DNA of 64,000 bases from Elysia crispata (lineage: Eukaryota; Mollusca; Gastropoda; Plakobranchidae): contig JAWDGP010000269.1 of the NCBI GenBank assembly GCA_033675545.1, positions 1,145,001 to 1,209,000 of the forward strand. The letters run 5' to 3'. Position numbers and translations under genes: made by a program. This document shows, piece after piece, positions 12,707-26,598 of the stretch. The notes under the pieces were generated by a model, which ran no database searches, was not told the DNA's origin, and was given only the letters and a program-made list of their open reading frames with translations. The stretch's first letter is position 1; the number at the start of each line of letters is the position of its first letter.

Positions 12707-15700
12707 CTGGAAAGATCCGAATGATGGTAAGATATTGTAAATGATTCATTCAATTTTTTTTTTAATTAAATCCACTATGTTCAAACTTACTGCATGTAGA
12801 AAATATGCAGTATAGACATACAAAATCTGAAAATGCTTTCATCTGATTATGAAATAACATCTCTTATTCTCTCATAAACAGTTATGCAACACACCAAAGT
12901 GGCCTTCTCTTCTACTGCTCTGGCAACCCATACTGCCTCGCTTCTTGGAAAGGAAACCACAAGAAGGAAATAGCATTCTCAAAAGTGGCACATGATTTTT
13001 ATTATACCAAAGAAATTGTTTCGGTAGTAAAGGCGTATGGTCAATGATATTAATAAATTCAAATTTTATATAACGTCATCCTCTTACTCTAGCAAAGTGA
13101 TCTAAAAAAGAACTTGCACACATTGGATTAGGACTGAGATTAAAGTACAAAGATCTTGTCAGGAAAAGAAGACATTTTCTCACCCTACTTTGCAATTGCA
13201 CTTACTTTGACAACCAACCAAAGATGAAAAGTACAAAATTGTACGTAAAATGTAACCACAAAACAAATTATTTTCAGTATGTACGATATAGAATGAGCCA
13301 ATCGATATAAATCAAAATTTAAATTACATTTAAGTATTGACATCTTTTCAAGCATGGATGCCCCCAAAACTTTTAAGGAATGTTGAAACTTTTAAGGGAT
13401 GTTCCCATATTTGAAAATTCAGGGGCATTAACCGCGATTAGTATATTATATGTTCTTCTCTTATAGTTATCCTCAATTATAGAAACCATAGTTCTAATCA
13501 AATGTGTAGTGTCTGGATGATGTTAAATAAGAAATACAACTGTGTTTGGTATATTGCATAAGGAGATTGACTGAGTTATGGCACTTGAAAATGTTGTGAA
13601 CTCTTGATGGAAAGAAGTTAAAAGAGAAGAAAGAAAATAAAGATGGCGATCGGATTAGAGGTACATAAATTGTTGTTGAAACAAATGATGTTTGCAATAT
13701 CCAAGAAAGACGCATACAGTACAAAATGAAAATGTATTTAAAAGAAAAAAAAAAGAAAGAAAAGGTCTGTATTTCATTGTTTTCATTTAGATGTTTGTGT
13801 GTTATTATTTTCTTATCATTTTCTTTTCTGAGTTCCCTCGACACTAACATTTTGAAGATGTGCGTTTAAAATGGCTATTCCTTTTCTAGTTCTACTCACT
13901 GTTTTCTTAACTCCTTTCTCTTTTCAAAATTCTGTTCACTTTTTATCATAGGACAATTTTCTCCTTCACCTAATATTAGTTTTTTACTTCCTGTTTACTT
14001 ACCTTGATCTCTTTTTTTTCCTGTGCACCTAGGCATCCCCTTTTCTCACTTTGCCCAAATCATTACCTCCAACACCCATTATTTTTCATCCTTGCTCAGA
14101 TCTACTTCATCTAATTTCATTCTCTCTTATCACTGCCCAAGTGGCCTACTACTTTATTCCTCTCTACTCATTTTTTTCTCTGATCTATTCATGGTCTATT
14201 AAGTTTACCCTACTCCCTCTTCTCTCTTCTTCCTAATTCTATTGGTGTAGATAAGTACAATTTTCAACATGCGGGAGCTCATAAAATTTAACAACTTCGA
14301 ATGTGATATGAGATTATAGCAACTCATTTGTAATGGATGTGAGATATATGTTACAATATGACCTAATAAAAATTCCTGGAACAGTAAATCTTTTTTTTTT
14401 TTTTTTTTTGAATTTGTAATAAACCGAAAGTATATTATAATTTTTTCTATGGTATTGTATATATTCAATGCCTGGTATATACAAAGTATGGACCCAAGCA
14501 AAGACCTCAATGTTGTTTTATGCTCTCAATAGATGAGAAAAGAAGTTTGCAACAAATAATGCAATCAGTTCAGATAATTGATTTCGCGAATACTGCAAGC
14601 AGTTTTTCAATCATTCAATAATTTATTTTTCACTCAGAGATTATATCTATAATAGCAACTTCTTAAGTGTACCATAATTTGTTACATCTATAATCAGATT
14701 TGAAGGTATTGAAATTATGTTTTTAAATATTGAAACGTTGTAAACAAATAAATTTGTCAACCTTGCAATAACTAAACATTTTTTTAAATCTGTTCCAGTA
14801 AATGATATATTTTCTAGGCCCTACATATCAGTGATAGATATAAAAAGCATGTGATCAACTTATTCGGCTGATTCAGCCAGTGCTTAATTTGTTTTAATCG
14901 TATACAAAGAAATTAAATTATTGCAAGTGTGTTTTTTCGCCTCTTAGTGAAAGTTGATAAGGAAAAAGCATAAATCTATAAACAAATGAAAGAGCAATCG
15001 AAAGCATTCAATTATTTACAATTAAAAAAGGTTACAACTTCAGGTCATTGTCTTGAGTATGGTGATCACACAAGAACGGTGAGCTTGAAAACAGTAAAAG
15101 AAATCTTATCCAACTCACATAACCAGCAACATACAAATATCCGTGGTAATTTATATGATTCATAAGAACTGGGCAATCACATTAAGTAATTTGAAAATAA
15201 AAAATAGCGTATTTTTGGTCAAAACAACAAAAACAGAAACGAGAACAACAACATAAAACAACGTGATTAGCATTGATTCAGTAGTTTTAGGACATGGGCA
15301 ACAGTACAGATAAATTGCAGTATGCAACTTATTTTAAAAAAATAATTCATTTTTCAATATTAGCGGAAATAATATGTCTTTGACTAAAAAATAAAGACAT
15401 ATGGATGGATTATCTTTAATGATTACAATTTACATTTATCTTGCAAATGGGGAAAGCCTATAGATATCAATAATAAGAAATATGATTCCATCTAATGATT
15501 TTCTTATTCTGAGTTGGTTGGGAGTTCAGGGGAGGGGGAGATTTAACAAGATTTGTATCTCACTCACAAGCATCTTAAAAGGCAGATGAATCTTAATTTA
15601 TGAGGAAAATCAGAATATAACAATTGAGCTGCTATAAAACAGGGAATGGGGTAAATCCCTTTTTTACATAGGGGATCGTTTGAAATTTTCTTTTTGTTAC

Positions 15701-16737
15701 ACTATAATGCTGCTTGTTGATGAAGCCTGTAAATAAGAATATACATGTAAATCTATTATCGTGGATTTTTTCCTTTGTGTATAAATAGGCCTGATGTATT
15801 AAGAAACAGGGTTAGTTCTTCATCTGTTAGTACAAAGTGCAAGCTCCAGGCTTTGCTTCTTACGGTCGGGTTGTTCACTTTTGATTTGGACTATATCGGT
15901 TTTTTTTAATCTTTTGTTTTCAAAATCACTCTCATCATATCATCATCCTTTCACTGTAAAAGAGCTACTTTTCAAATATTGAAAAAGTTAAGAAAAAACC
16001 AATTTAAAGAAAAATTACATAACAAAAGGAAAATGTTATCAAAATGCACAAAAGCATGCACCATCCATCTCTTCTTGTAGTTCTTTTTTTCTTCACACGA
16101 AGACAGTCTCAGAAGGACACCTTTGCCATTCACCATCCACCTTTCCAATACATCGAAGAATTTACAAGATAACATCCTATTTTCCTCTCCTGTAGTAACT
16201 ATGTCGAAAAATGCGCAGCAGGAATTAAAGTAAACAATACATGTATTGTTGTTTCACTGCAATAACATATTTTTGGATGTACAAGATTCACATTGGCGGC
16301 CCATTTAGGAGCGATGAGCTCATTTTACGTCTGAATGTTTGCGCAAGCAAATGTAACTATTTGAATAATTTTACCTTAGCCTTTAATGAAAGCTTTTGCA
16401 AACGAAGCTGTTCATTATGGCCTTGAGCTAAATATTGAGTTTCTTCTTTACATAAGTGATTCCTTGATACTTGTTTAATAATGTTTACGGTATAGGTGTT
16501 CAAATAACAAATGGAATGAAGATTACAATCATGAAGAAAAGTAGCCACGACAATTCACAAATACATTGAAATATGAAATAAAAATATCGACGAGTGATAG
16601 GAGAAAGAGGGACATAAATTTAGACAAGCAAGTTGACCGAGTGATACAGGAAGGACAGATGAGGAACCGGTAGAGAGTGATTAATGAGATGAAGGAAAGA
16701 TAGATGTACAACTCAAAGAATATTTAGAAGACCGAGG

Positions 16738-17183
16738 AGGAGGAGAAGAAGATGAAGAAGAAGAAGAGGGAAAGACCGAGGAGGAGAAGAAGATGAAGAA
16801 GAAGAAGAAGAAGAAGAAGAAGAAGAAGAAGAAGAAGAAGAAGAAGAAGAAGAAGAAGAAGAAGAAGAAGAAGAAGAAGAAGAAGAAGAAGAAGAAGAAG
16901 AAGAAGAAGAAGAAGAAGAAGAAGAAGAAGAAGAAGAAGAAGGAAGAAGAAGAAGAAGAAGAAGAAGAAGAAGAAGAAGAAGAAGAAGAAGAAGAAGAAG
17001 AAGAAGAAGAAGAAGAAGAAGAAGAAGAAGAAGAAGAAGAAGAAGAAGAAGAAGAAGAAGAAGAAGAAGAAGAAGAAGAAGAAGAAGAAGAAGAAGAAGA
17101 AGAAGAAGAAGAAGAAGAAGAAGAAGAAGAAGAAGAAGAAGAAGAAGAAGAAGAAGAAGAAGAAGAAGAAGAAGAAGAAGAAG

Positions 17184-17214
<31 letters not shown>

Positions 17215-17280
17215 TGATGATGATGATGATGATGATGCTGAACAAGAAGAAGAACAAGAACAAGAACAAGAAGAAGTAGA
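16738..17280. repeat. (GAA)n polypurine tract, about 0.5 kb
   Basis: Imperfect GAA/GAGGA text at 16738-16795 leads into a nearly pure GAA array to about 17212, with one extra G at about 16941, then a short GAT run (17215-17236) and degenerate GAACAA. It is the inverted counterpart of the TTC/TCC tract in arm 1. The Glu/Lys and Leu/Phe open frames across it are not genes. GAA arrays this long are known to form triplex DNA and to be unstable. Confidence 0.97.
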
Positions 17281-18714
17281 GGAGACTTAGAAAACAGATT
17301 TCATTTCCGACAGAAGATTCGTGATAAAGACTAGAGCGAAAAACGCTAATTGAAAGCTTACATGTATTTTGTTACTAACTGAGCCCATTTTTAAGGGCTT
17401 CAATCAAAAACTGATATTCAGCTTCGTCGAATGTTTTTTTTTGTTTTGTTTTTTTTTGGGGTTTTTTTTTTTTTTTGCGGGGGAATCTTTGAATTTTATT
17501 GATTTCTTTCTTAGCTAGGTTAAAATAGAGCGGAAGTGAACCTCTTAGCAAAGTTAACACTTGTTGGCCTCCAGTGCGACTGCCTCAAGTCTAATTTTAA
17601 GATGTGGCAAAGTTTTGAGTCTAACACAAAGGCGCTATGAATAATTGCTTAAATTTTGGAAAGCTGCAAAGTTTTTCCTGCAGTTTTCGTAAATGATATA
17701 TAAAATCGAAACAATTTATTACGAATGCTTGCTCACGTCTCTAAAGGGATAGAACTACTGTACTAATTTATTCTTTCTTTCATTGAATACACGAATAATA
17801 ACCGTGGAGCTACGATAACTTAATGGGAACCTCAAAGACGATTTAATTAATCTGATTTTCCTCAGTAAAGATGTCAAAAACAGTTAATATACTACCTGCT
17901 TTGTTTCTCAAAGGCAGCGCCTAATCACCTATATCAAGTACTGATCAAGAAATCCTATATATATATATAAAAGCCATTGGGTAAACGGTAAAGTTTTGAT
18001 AGGTGGAGACTGGTAAGCAATGGCATTGTTAGAAAATAGTGAGCATGATTTAAGGCGTTTCTTTTTTTCGCTCCAACTAACGAGAAGCCTCCAAACGCTT
18101 TTTTAAAGTAGAGACGAAAACGAGCGCTGTTCTCCCTCTCCTCATTAAGATTGTAAGGCATTACTGATAAGGTATCAAGATAAATCATAATTATGTTTTT
18201 TTTCAAAAAGTCCTCATTTCAAGCACAGGACACGACTACTCTGTTGCATTGCAAGGCAAAGTGGAGGACAATCACCATCAGTTAGCAAAAGTTATCACGA
18301 CCAATATTTGAACAACAACAAAAAAGAACGACTAAATCAAATCTTACAATAGCAAACCCTACAGATCATTATCAGTAGCAAATTCGATGAATCATTGAAC
18401 CTGGCCTAATAAATTTGAGAAAACAATCTCATAACTACTCGGGAAACTATACTATAAAAATCTTCAGCATTTTCCTCTGCCTTCAGTATCCTTGACTATG
18501 CTATAGATTGTATTTTACGCTCAATTAGGTAAAAAAAAATATACAGACCTCAAGAGATCTGCGACACATTTTCATACGATTGTCTGCCACGCTTGGCCTA
18601 GTTTTCACAAAGCAGGTAGAGACAATTTGAGAGAATGTGAACCAGGTCTATGATAAACCAATGTGGACGCCCAAGTGAAACAGTGCTGATGGCACGCCTC
18701 TCGGTGATACTTTA

Positions 18715-19195
18715 GCATTTCAAGGACTTTTTAATGTTTTGGACCATCTCTAAACGGCCTAAGTACAGGTCAAACATCGTTTAGTCTATCATATTCTGCC
18801 AAGATCAAAAGAATTCAAGGACTATTTGATCTTCTTGGCCCATGTCTAGGCGATCTTAGTCAAACATATTTTAGTTTATCCTATTCTTCTGGAGTAGTAG
18901 AAATGAAAGACTACTTGATTTTCTTGGGCCATTTTTACGCACTCTTAGTCCAGGTCAAACATCTTCTAGTCATCCTATTCTGCTGGATTAAGGAAATATA
19001 AGGACTGCTTGATGTTCTTAGGCCATCTCTAGATGATCTAAGTACAGCTCAAATATCTTTAAGTTCATCCTGTACTGCTAGATCAGGAGAAGTCAAGGAT
19101 TGTTTGATGTTATAAGGCCATTTCAAGACGGTCTTGGGTCAGGTTAAAAATGTTTTAGTCTATCCTATTCTCCTGCATCAGGAGAATTAAAATTC
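18715..19195. repeat. Degenerate tandem repeat, mirrored copy in arm 2
   Basis: This carries the same units as 3738-4290 in reverse complement, each with a CAGGTCAAACATCTT-like word and a CTTAGGCCATCTCTAGA-like word. About five units can be counted before divergence blurs the edges. Confidence 0.7.
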
Positions 19196-19348
19196 AATAA
19201 TTATAATTACAAAATACTCCGGGGTCGGAACTGATCTCACCAGCCCTTTCATAAGGCTATGATGGGGGCTACTGGTATCTTTCACTGTTGAGGTTACATT
19301 AAAATTGTACGTAGTCGACGCCTCTAGGGCTGGAAATTAAGCAGCGGC

Positions 19349-19376
19349 AACCCACACACACACACACACACACATA
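19349..19376. repeat. (CA)n microsatellite
   Basis: A short run of about 13 CA units in arm 2, absent from the matching part of arm 1. Confidence 0.9.
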
Positions 19377-21760
19377 CACACCTATGAATCAGTTACGAGG
19401 CTAAACAGCATATCATTCACCTATAAATTTGCATGATTAAAAAAAAAACAATTAATCAGCGAATGGTAATTGAAGATAACTCATTAACTCAAGATAATTA
19501 TTAGTCTGTTTCCAAAGCATAACTCTTAATCAGGCTCCACTTTATACAGGTTGATTGCTTGTAGTGACTCACAAGAGTGATGGTGACATTTCATTCACTT
19601 CTGGCCTCCAGCATGTAACTTAAACTGCTGGACTATCTCCGGAGGCTTGGAAAAGAATATTCTAAAGTTTAATGACTCTTATAATAATATGCAAGTATGA
19701 CATAACCCTACGCAGGTCATCATCGAAGTGAATATCCAGTCAGCTTTGGAAATAAGCATGCAATATTCCATGGTTTTACTTAATTCGATATGTCAAACTA
19801 ACACGATAATGAGGCTATCTTTTGACATATTTCATCTCCATAAACATTTGATATAATAGGCGTAAAGGTATGGATGAAGAATGCAATGAACATTACATGA
19901 CTAATTTATGCTTTTTTGTTAAATATTCTTTAAAATATTTTGAAATTGTGAGGAGGAACAAAACAGCTCTTGTAAAATTTAACTTTCAACTGAGTCAAAA
20001 ATTACATTTTTCCCAAAGTCATTTTTCAGGCAAAGGATTCAGAAATGATGAAAACGATCAGTTGTTGATAACAAAAAAAATTTTTGTATTCAATATGAGT
20101 TAGTCATACAAAACAATCTTAAGATTCTGAGAACCTGAGATTTTGATATATTTCACAAATGCAATCAAATCAGGGAATCAAACATCAAAAAGAAACATGC
20201 GGTAATTCAAACAAGACAAACGTGATTGAAATGTATAAAATTGTATTAATTTTTGTGATATTTTGAGATCTCAACTGCAGTTAAAGATAAAAATCAAACA
20301 GAACAAAGTGAAAAATGCGGGTATCAATGATTTAAATAAGACGACATAAAACACAGTAAAAGTACATACCTCATTTACCGAGAATTCTAATCATTAAGAG
20401 TTTTATCCTTTTAACATTAGGTTATCTTAGATTAAAATTAGACAATCAAGTTTAAAATTATTTTTAAAAAAAAGGCAAATGAAAATTATCGTTTTACGTT
20501 ACACTCCTCATTACCCAAATAAATTTAGTTGCTTGGAGATCGTTATTATTTCATCACTAGATCATTTGACCTTGGAACGGATGTCAAAAGTTTGAAAAAT
20601 TTTTTTAAAAATAAAGCAACGACTTCATTTCTTCTTAAACTTTTTAAAAGGGATTTATGCTTCGAAATCGTAGAAAAATGTTTCCAAGCAATAACCTTTT
20701 ACCTGCCTTTTCTTGCTAACTTTTTTTTTTCGTACAATGCGATATCATAAAAGGCCGAGGTTTTCCTCTGAAATGACTTCAATGTTCACTAGATCTTTAG
20801 TTTGGATAAGCCAGGTAGGCCCGATTTTCTGATGTTGATAGATTACAATAAAAGCCTTTTTGAAAACAGTTGTAATGTAGTCCAAAACTACTTCAGAGTT
20901 TAATTTTTCTCTAATATTCAAACCTATAAAGGCCGGATAGATAATGTGAAATTTGGGGAAATTTTTTTCTTCTAATGTACTAACTATTGTTTGATATGGA
21001 TATGTGTTTATAGAACATGCAAGTAAAAAATAATCTGTCCAGAAACATATTTCTGATAGTTTGTATTATTTTGATACATATATCAAAGTAATTAGATAGC
21101 TGTATAGCGCCATTTATACACGGTTCTGTTTGATATCTCTTACCCACTTGATGCGACACTTTGGGACAGCTTGCTAAAGCAGATTTCAGAAAAAAAAAAG
21201 CGTAAAGTACGTATCGAAGAAAACAATATTATTCATGTCTGTGCGTAAAGCAAAATTTGCCACAAACGAACATGATCAAAGTATTATCAACTTTACATAA
21301 CCAAGTTAGTTCTTTAATCAAACTTCTGGAATGTAGAACATAAAGTCCACAGACATTTATGATCGTCACTAAGATTGGATTTGGAAAAATGTAAATTCAT
21401 GAATTGACAACCTTTTCACGGTGGGAAAAGATTACAGTCTAATGTTTAACAGAAGTATAAATTAATAAAATGACAATTTTAGACGACTCGAAATAACATG
21501 TTATGGTTAAACTTTTGGGTTTCTGAATAAAGCGTCCGCACGTATATTAGTCAGTCCTCTTGGAGCTAAGTCTTTGTTCTGAAAAATGTTTGTATGTACT
21601 CGCACAGTTTTGATTGAAGAAAACAGATTAGAGAATAGCAAAAATTGACCGAAAGCGCTTGGTTAGAGGGTTGGGGGACAATGACACAGGGTATTTATGT
21701 TAGATTGGTAAATCTAAAGGCGGATTCATACATAAAAAGACATTTAAGGTAAGATTAAAG

Positions 21761-24138
21761 TGGCATTTTCATCGAATTTGACACCTTACCATGTTGGCCA
21801 GGGTTTTAGCTGTAAAAATACTTCATTATTTGTAATCATTTTTGTGACAAAAAAAATTATAGTGATTGGACCATGGAAAATATTTTTAATAAACTTTTTA
21901 ATACATCAAAGTAGTCGATTTTAAACCGTAACTAGTTTATTTGGCTTAGCAACCTAGAAAACACAATAACTGGCATAAAAAAATGAAAAGGAAGTAGATT
22001 ACAGAAGTGAAACTAAAACCATATGAATTCTTTGCAATTTGTTTTCAAGTGAAAGCTTTGCTGAATTTAGAAAATCCATGTTTTGGAAAATTTGGTACTT
22101 TTGCACTTATGGGCCCAACTTTCTTTAAACTTTAAAATTGCATATATCTTAATGAGTTTGATTTGTTTAATACGAATATGAAGTTTTTATTTGTCGCAAA
22201 TGAACGCTTTTTAAGATATAAGTATTTTTGTGTTGCACTATTTCCTGATGTTTGTCCCAGTTCTGTATACCAATCCGCTTGTGCTTTTGTATGCTTCATT
22301 TATTCTGACCCGAGCAGCTCGCCTATCCCATTGCAGTCCTAGCGCATGCGCACAATTACGAAACCGGTGGCCCAGTTTTCCGATTCCGCAAATAAGTACA
22401 TGAGGGGAGTCGCATTTGTCAAAATTAATTCCATACTATACTAATTACGCAATTGCGAGGAATTTCACTATCAAATATGCATTAATCTAGGCAAAAGAAA
22501 CACTAAATGACAAGAAATAATTTTTTACCGGAGGTGGGCCGATATCAGCAAATTCACCGAAAATTTTAAATATCTGATTTACGTTTAGCTTAGATTATTC
22601 AATAGGCTGTATTCAGATTTAGATATATAGATCGAGATTTAACGTTACAAATTATTGTGCTTCTTTAAAGATGGAAAATCCTCAGAAAATACCAAAGGAA
22701 AGATCGCCAGAAGAAGCGAAAGTTTTATGGACATCTTTTTACTAAGACTTATGATGAAGTGCTCACAATTCCGAAACCGGGGGCACTATGGGTTCACCAG
22801 GCGTGACGTTTAGTCGTGGTAACTGCTCTTAACTTCCGTTTCCTTAGTCGTCAAGATGGTTTTAAAAAGTGCTGACTTTACGCAGCTGGTGATCTTAGGA
22901 TTACGCTATAGTGTCATACGATCCATACAGTTTTAACTCTATGTATGGAGAAAGTATGTAGACCTACTTCTAAAAAGCATTGATTTTCCTATTTTTGACA
23001 TTTTCACTAAAATCACTATTCTATTACTTAAACGCAAAGAATATTTCATTATTGTGACTTGAGATTCGACTCCATCTATTCTTTTCTTTTCTACTGACTT
23101 TACGTTCTCACACGCTAAAAATCTTTACCACTCTACTGCTGATTATCCCCCTTTCTTTCTTTTCCTACAGTATTTCTGTCTCTCTAATAAATTGTCTGCT
23201 CCTTGTAGCAGTTTTGTGACAACGTTTACTTCAGAAACAAACACGCCACGCGTGACTTTATCTAGATATGTCAAAGTTTCTGCACAAAAGAATTTCGTGT
23301 CCAGGATAGGAAATAATTGTTCACACCGTATCTTTCCTGAAATGTCCCAAAAGCGTTAGCACGGGGAAAATAATTCTCTCAAACTAGGAAGAGACGTGCA
23401 AAAGTTTCTGTTTGGTAATCATGGGTCTGTATGGAAAGAAAAGTTAACAGTTACAGCCACACATTTTCCGATGGCAGTTGGTTCATCGTTTGCAAATAAC
23501 AACACCAAGAATACTTAAACATTTGAGGGAAGTAAAAAAAAATGCTTTCCTTAAAACGGTTCTGAGATTTCGAGAGTGTGTTTTCACTCAAACAAGAGAA
23601 TATCGTGGAAATTTGGGCTGCAATTAGAGGAAATGAGAACATTATTATCCTGTTGCAGACGTCATCGATCCCTGAAACGTTGACCAATTAAATGCCTCAG
23701 TAATGGTTCAAGTGGAGATAAGCGGTAAACATGAAGGGAACATACTGCAACGAGTTTTATCTCGACCGAATATACAGTTAGGTAAAACAGAAAAGATCCA
23801 CGATTACTGTATGACGCACGGCAAATACAGCCGACATGTTCGATGCCGACCACGGGTTAATGAGGATACCCAGATGTACCGAATGAGCAAAAACTTTCGT
23901 TACGCGGTCTCTAAATTCGTCCGACATTATACAGAGGCGTCGTCTGGCCTGATGCTCGGGGCTTCAGCCCCACCCTGTACTTTGGACTGTTTTGAGCACA
24001 ATCGTTGTTCCGTTTTAATTTTATGCCCTTAATCTTCAATTGCAGACATAAATGAATGATAACCATCATCACGAACCGAAGATTGCAGGCTATATCTATG
24101 TCTTCATTGTTCTCACGGTACATATATATACACAATAG
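21761..24138. other. Non-coding or unrecognised DNA
   Basis: No gene can be supported. Two related GC-richer patches (22340-22375 and 22755-22790) both read ACAATTxCGAAACCGG and may be copies of one small repeat. A 24-codon open frame at 22671-22745 (starting MENPQKIPKERS) and a 109-codon frame at 23703-24032 have plausible composition. Neither resembles a family I know, nor has clear splice context. Confidence 0.4.
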
Positions 24139-24208
24139 GTCTAAACAACATGCTGCCCTAATTGCCTACGGCAAAAAGGGCAGTAAGTAAGTAAGTCTAA
24201 ACAACATG
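24139..24208 (+). mobile_element. Minimal 5'-truncated retroelement 3' end with 14-bp target-site duplication
   Basis: The same 14 bases, GTCTAAACAACATG, occur at 24139-24152 and 24195-24208. Between them is a 42-bp insert made of a hairpin (CTGCCC ... GGGCAG outer stem, TTGCC-TAC-GGCAA inner stem) and an AAGT-type tail. This is the layout of target-primed reverse transcription of a non-LTR element or SINE, truncated so far that only the 3' hairpin and tail remain. Confidence 0.8.
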
Positions 24209-25560
24209 ATATCCCCAGCAATCCTTCGATGCCTTATAAGGCGCCAAGATGTGCACTTTTCGCTCTTGCAAAATAATTGGTTGAAGTATTATTACTATGC
24301 TTACTACAAGCTCTCATTCTAACAAGCATGACACTCCTGTAAGCAAGTAAGAAGGGTTTTTATTGGTCTGTCCCTTAAGCCCGAAAATTTTCTGTTCCCA
24401 CAGATACATATAACGTCGTGCTTGACTTTAGCCGTGCCTTGTCGAGAAGAATGCTTGGTGCCATAAATTTTTAGTGTAATTTTACACCACGTTGGGGCTG
24501 AAGCCCTAACATTTTATGTCCATCGTTAGGGCTTGATACAGTGACATAGATAAGTGATGATTGTCTCTGTCTCTCTGTGACACATTACTTTGCGACTGAC
24601 AGAGTGATCTAGATGTTATACATGCTTACAATTCACTTCATAATTAAATCATATGTGAAACTAAGCTTCAATCTGATTAATTACTTAAATGCCAGTCATA
24701 ATGTCAGGGTCAATTAATGTAGATACATGAACGAGCTAGGATTTATCTTAAACAAGACTTATTAGGAATGTATAACTCGTGACAAGTTGTGTGTCTGTGT
24801 GACTATCTCTTTTCGAAAAAAAATTTATAACGGTCTCTACCTCTTTGCTTGCTAATACTGTTGTAGAACTGTTATTGATTAAAGCTTTACACTTTAAATA
24901 TTATAGTTTTTGTTTCCTTTTACTGGAATATTTTGGTGAATTTTCACGGACGTATATTTTGGGATAGGTTTTTTTTTCTATATTTTAATATATTATAATA
25001 CCTGCCGTCGGAAACTTTTTTTTCTCCCAGAAATGGGATTTTCTCTCTCCAGAAAACAGACTAAAGAAGATTCACGTACAAGCTAACCTGACCAGACAAG
25101 AGAGGAAGTGTATGGTACACCAAAGTTCTTGATAATAGGTGCAGCGCACACTCACCAAACCAGGAAAAAAATAAACAAAATATCAAAAACAAGTTGCTTA
25201 TTTTCACAAAAATATCACAGGGCTCTGAATTTATTTAGAAGTCCGTGGACAAATTGACAAAGACACCAGAAACTGAAGCTTAACTGAGACATACACCTAA
25301 CATAAACGAAAAGTTGAATTTATAGAGCGGCGCCTTTCAGACAATCGCAGCATTGAGTAGAATCATGAAACATCTACTCCGCGTCCGACGAAAACAGCAC
25401 AAACCAGCAAGAGCTGGTCGGGTATGTTACAGTTTATGTTTTTGTCTGAGAAATTTCTCTTACATCAGGGAGATCGCGAAATGTGACTACCTTGGAACTC
25501 GGGAAAATCTTACTAGTTTGGAGCAAATGAAAAATGACCGAAATGGAGATAGGGAGAAAC
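24209..25560. other. Non-coding DNA
   Basis: AT-rich sequence with no supportable gene. The stretch 24320-24540 is more GC-balanced and may be an old repeat. The open frame from 25353 runs into the adjacent TA array and is not credible as a gene. Confidence 0.4.
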
Positions 25561-25561
25561 T

Positions 25562-25564
<3 letters not shown>

Positions 25565-25634
<70 letters not shown>
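25565..25634. repeat. (TA)n microsatellite
   Basis: About 35 pure TA units immediately upstream of a SINE-like head. Confidence 0.95.
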
Positions 25635-25638
<4 letters not shown>

Positions 25639-25645
25639 CCAACGC

Positions 25646-25760
25646 TAGATGAGCCAGATAACCCAGTGGGTAGAACGTAACATTAACAATTAGGAGGCCT
25701 TAGGTTATACCGCAACCTTGATTTGACCATCTTGTGATGGAATCAAATGCCATCTTATCA
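25646..25760 (+). repeat. Diverged tRNA-derived SINE
   Basis: The head GAGCCAGATAACCCAGTGGG resembles a pol III box A (about 25658-25670), and GGTTATACC at 25703-25711 is a decayed box B. The spacing is about 45 nt. The start matches the GCCAGATA of the SINE at 3531-3612, so both probably belong to one SINE superfamily. There is no telomere-like tail here. Confidence 0.5.
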
Positions 25761-26553
25761 AACCTTTCTTCGGTTAGACAGAAAACCACTTTCTCAGTAA
25801 CAGATAGTGCGTTATTTTTCAAAAGACACTCGTCACAAAACACTTTATAAATGGTTAAAATCTTCTTTAAAGATATTTTTTCTCACGCGGAAAATGTAAT
25901 AAAATTGTAGAAATAGCTAGGGATGAAAGAGTCCCCATAGTCTATTCTTTGCAGTTAACTTAAAAATTGAAATATTTCTATGTATTGATGGTATCTTTTC
26001 TTTCTCTCTCTCCCTCTCTCGTCCCTTCTCCGCGAACCTCTCTCTATCTATCAATTTATTTTAATTTGTAGAACTTACCATAACTCAATGAGTATATTGC
26101 TAAACAAATGAGGCGCATAATAATGATAAGATGAGTGGTTTTCAAAATATCGTAAACTATTCTTCAAAATAATCAAACTTGCGTATTTCATGGACTTAAT
26201 GTTACCTTCGTGATTATAAGCTACGAGTCCGTGATTCAGTTTTTTCGTTTGATTAATGGTTTTATTAATGAACCTACTGGTGTGTAAAATTGTCACTTCA
26301 TGCCACTACAATACTACGAAAAGAACACACGAATGCAAAAGAACTGTTCCTAAAATTATCATAAATAAAAATACATTAGCTAGCTTTGGAAATCTACTCT
26401 TTACAGATACAATTAAATGCTAAGAGTAATGAAACTATAGAGGGTGGCTTCAAAACTCAAGGTATTAACCTTTTATGTGTTTATCAACTTATTTATTAGG
26501 TTTATCTATATTTCGTTCACTACTTCTCTCACCCTCTTCTTCTCCCCCTCTGT

Positions 26554-26598
<45 letters not shown>

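Larger units (their letters stand above)
14270..21760 (-). repeat. Arm 2 of the large inverted duplication
   Basis: This is the reverse-orientation partner of 735-8765. From 15110 rightwards it pairs with arm 1. The innermost part, 14270-15110, has no partner in arm 1 but matches 40920-41830 in reverse, so arm 1 has lost about 0.9 kb that arm 2 and the LAMTOR2-side copy keep. The outer end pairs with arm 1 near 735-760 (the ATTGGTAAATCTAAA stretch at about 21705). No coding exon is evident. Confidence 0.8.

Noticed and set aside
13900-14510. Similar open frames at 14051-14236 and 46412-46651, suggesting a conserved gene
   Set aside because: The similarity is explained by the DNA-level duplication. 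The frames differ in length, contain indels and have no start, splice or domain support.
16724-17290. 165- and 181-codon frames of poly-Glu/Lys and poly-Phe/Leu
   Set aside because: They are translations of the GAA array on its two strands and are not genes.
23662-24032. Overlapping plus and minus frames of 63-109 codons with normal-looking composition
   Set aside because: No recognisable family, no splice sites, and both strands are open. It is left as unexplained rather than called a gene.
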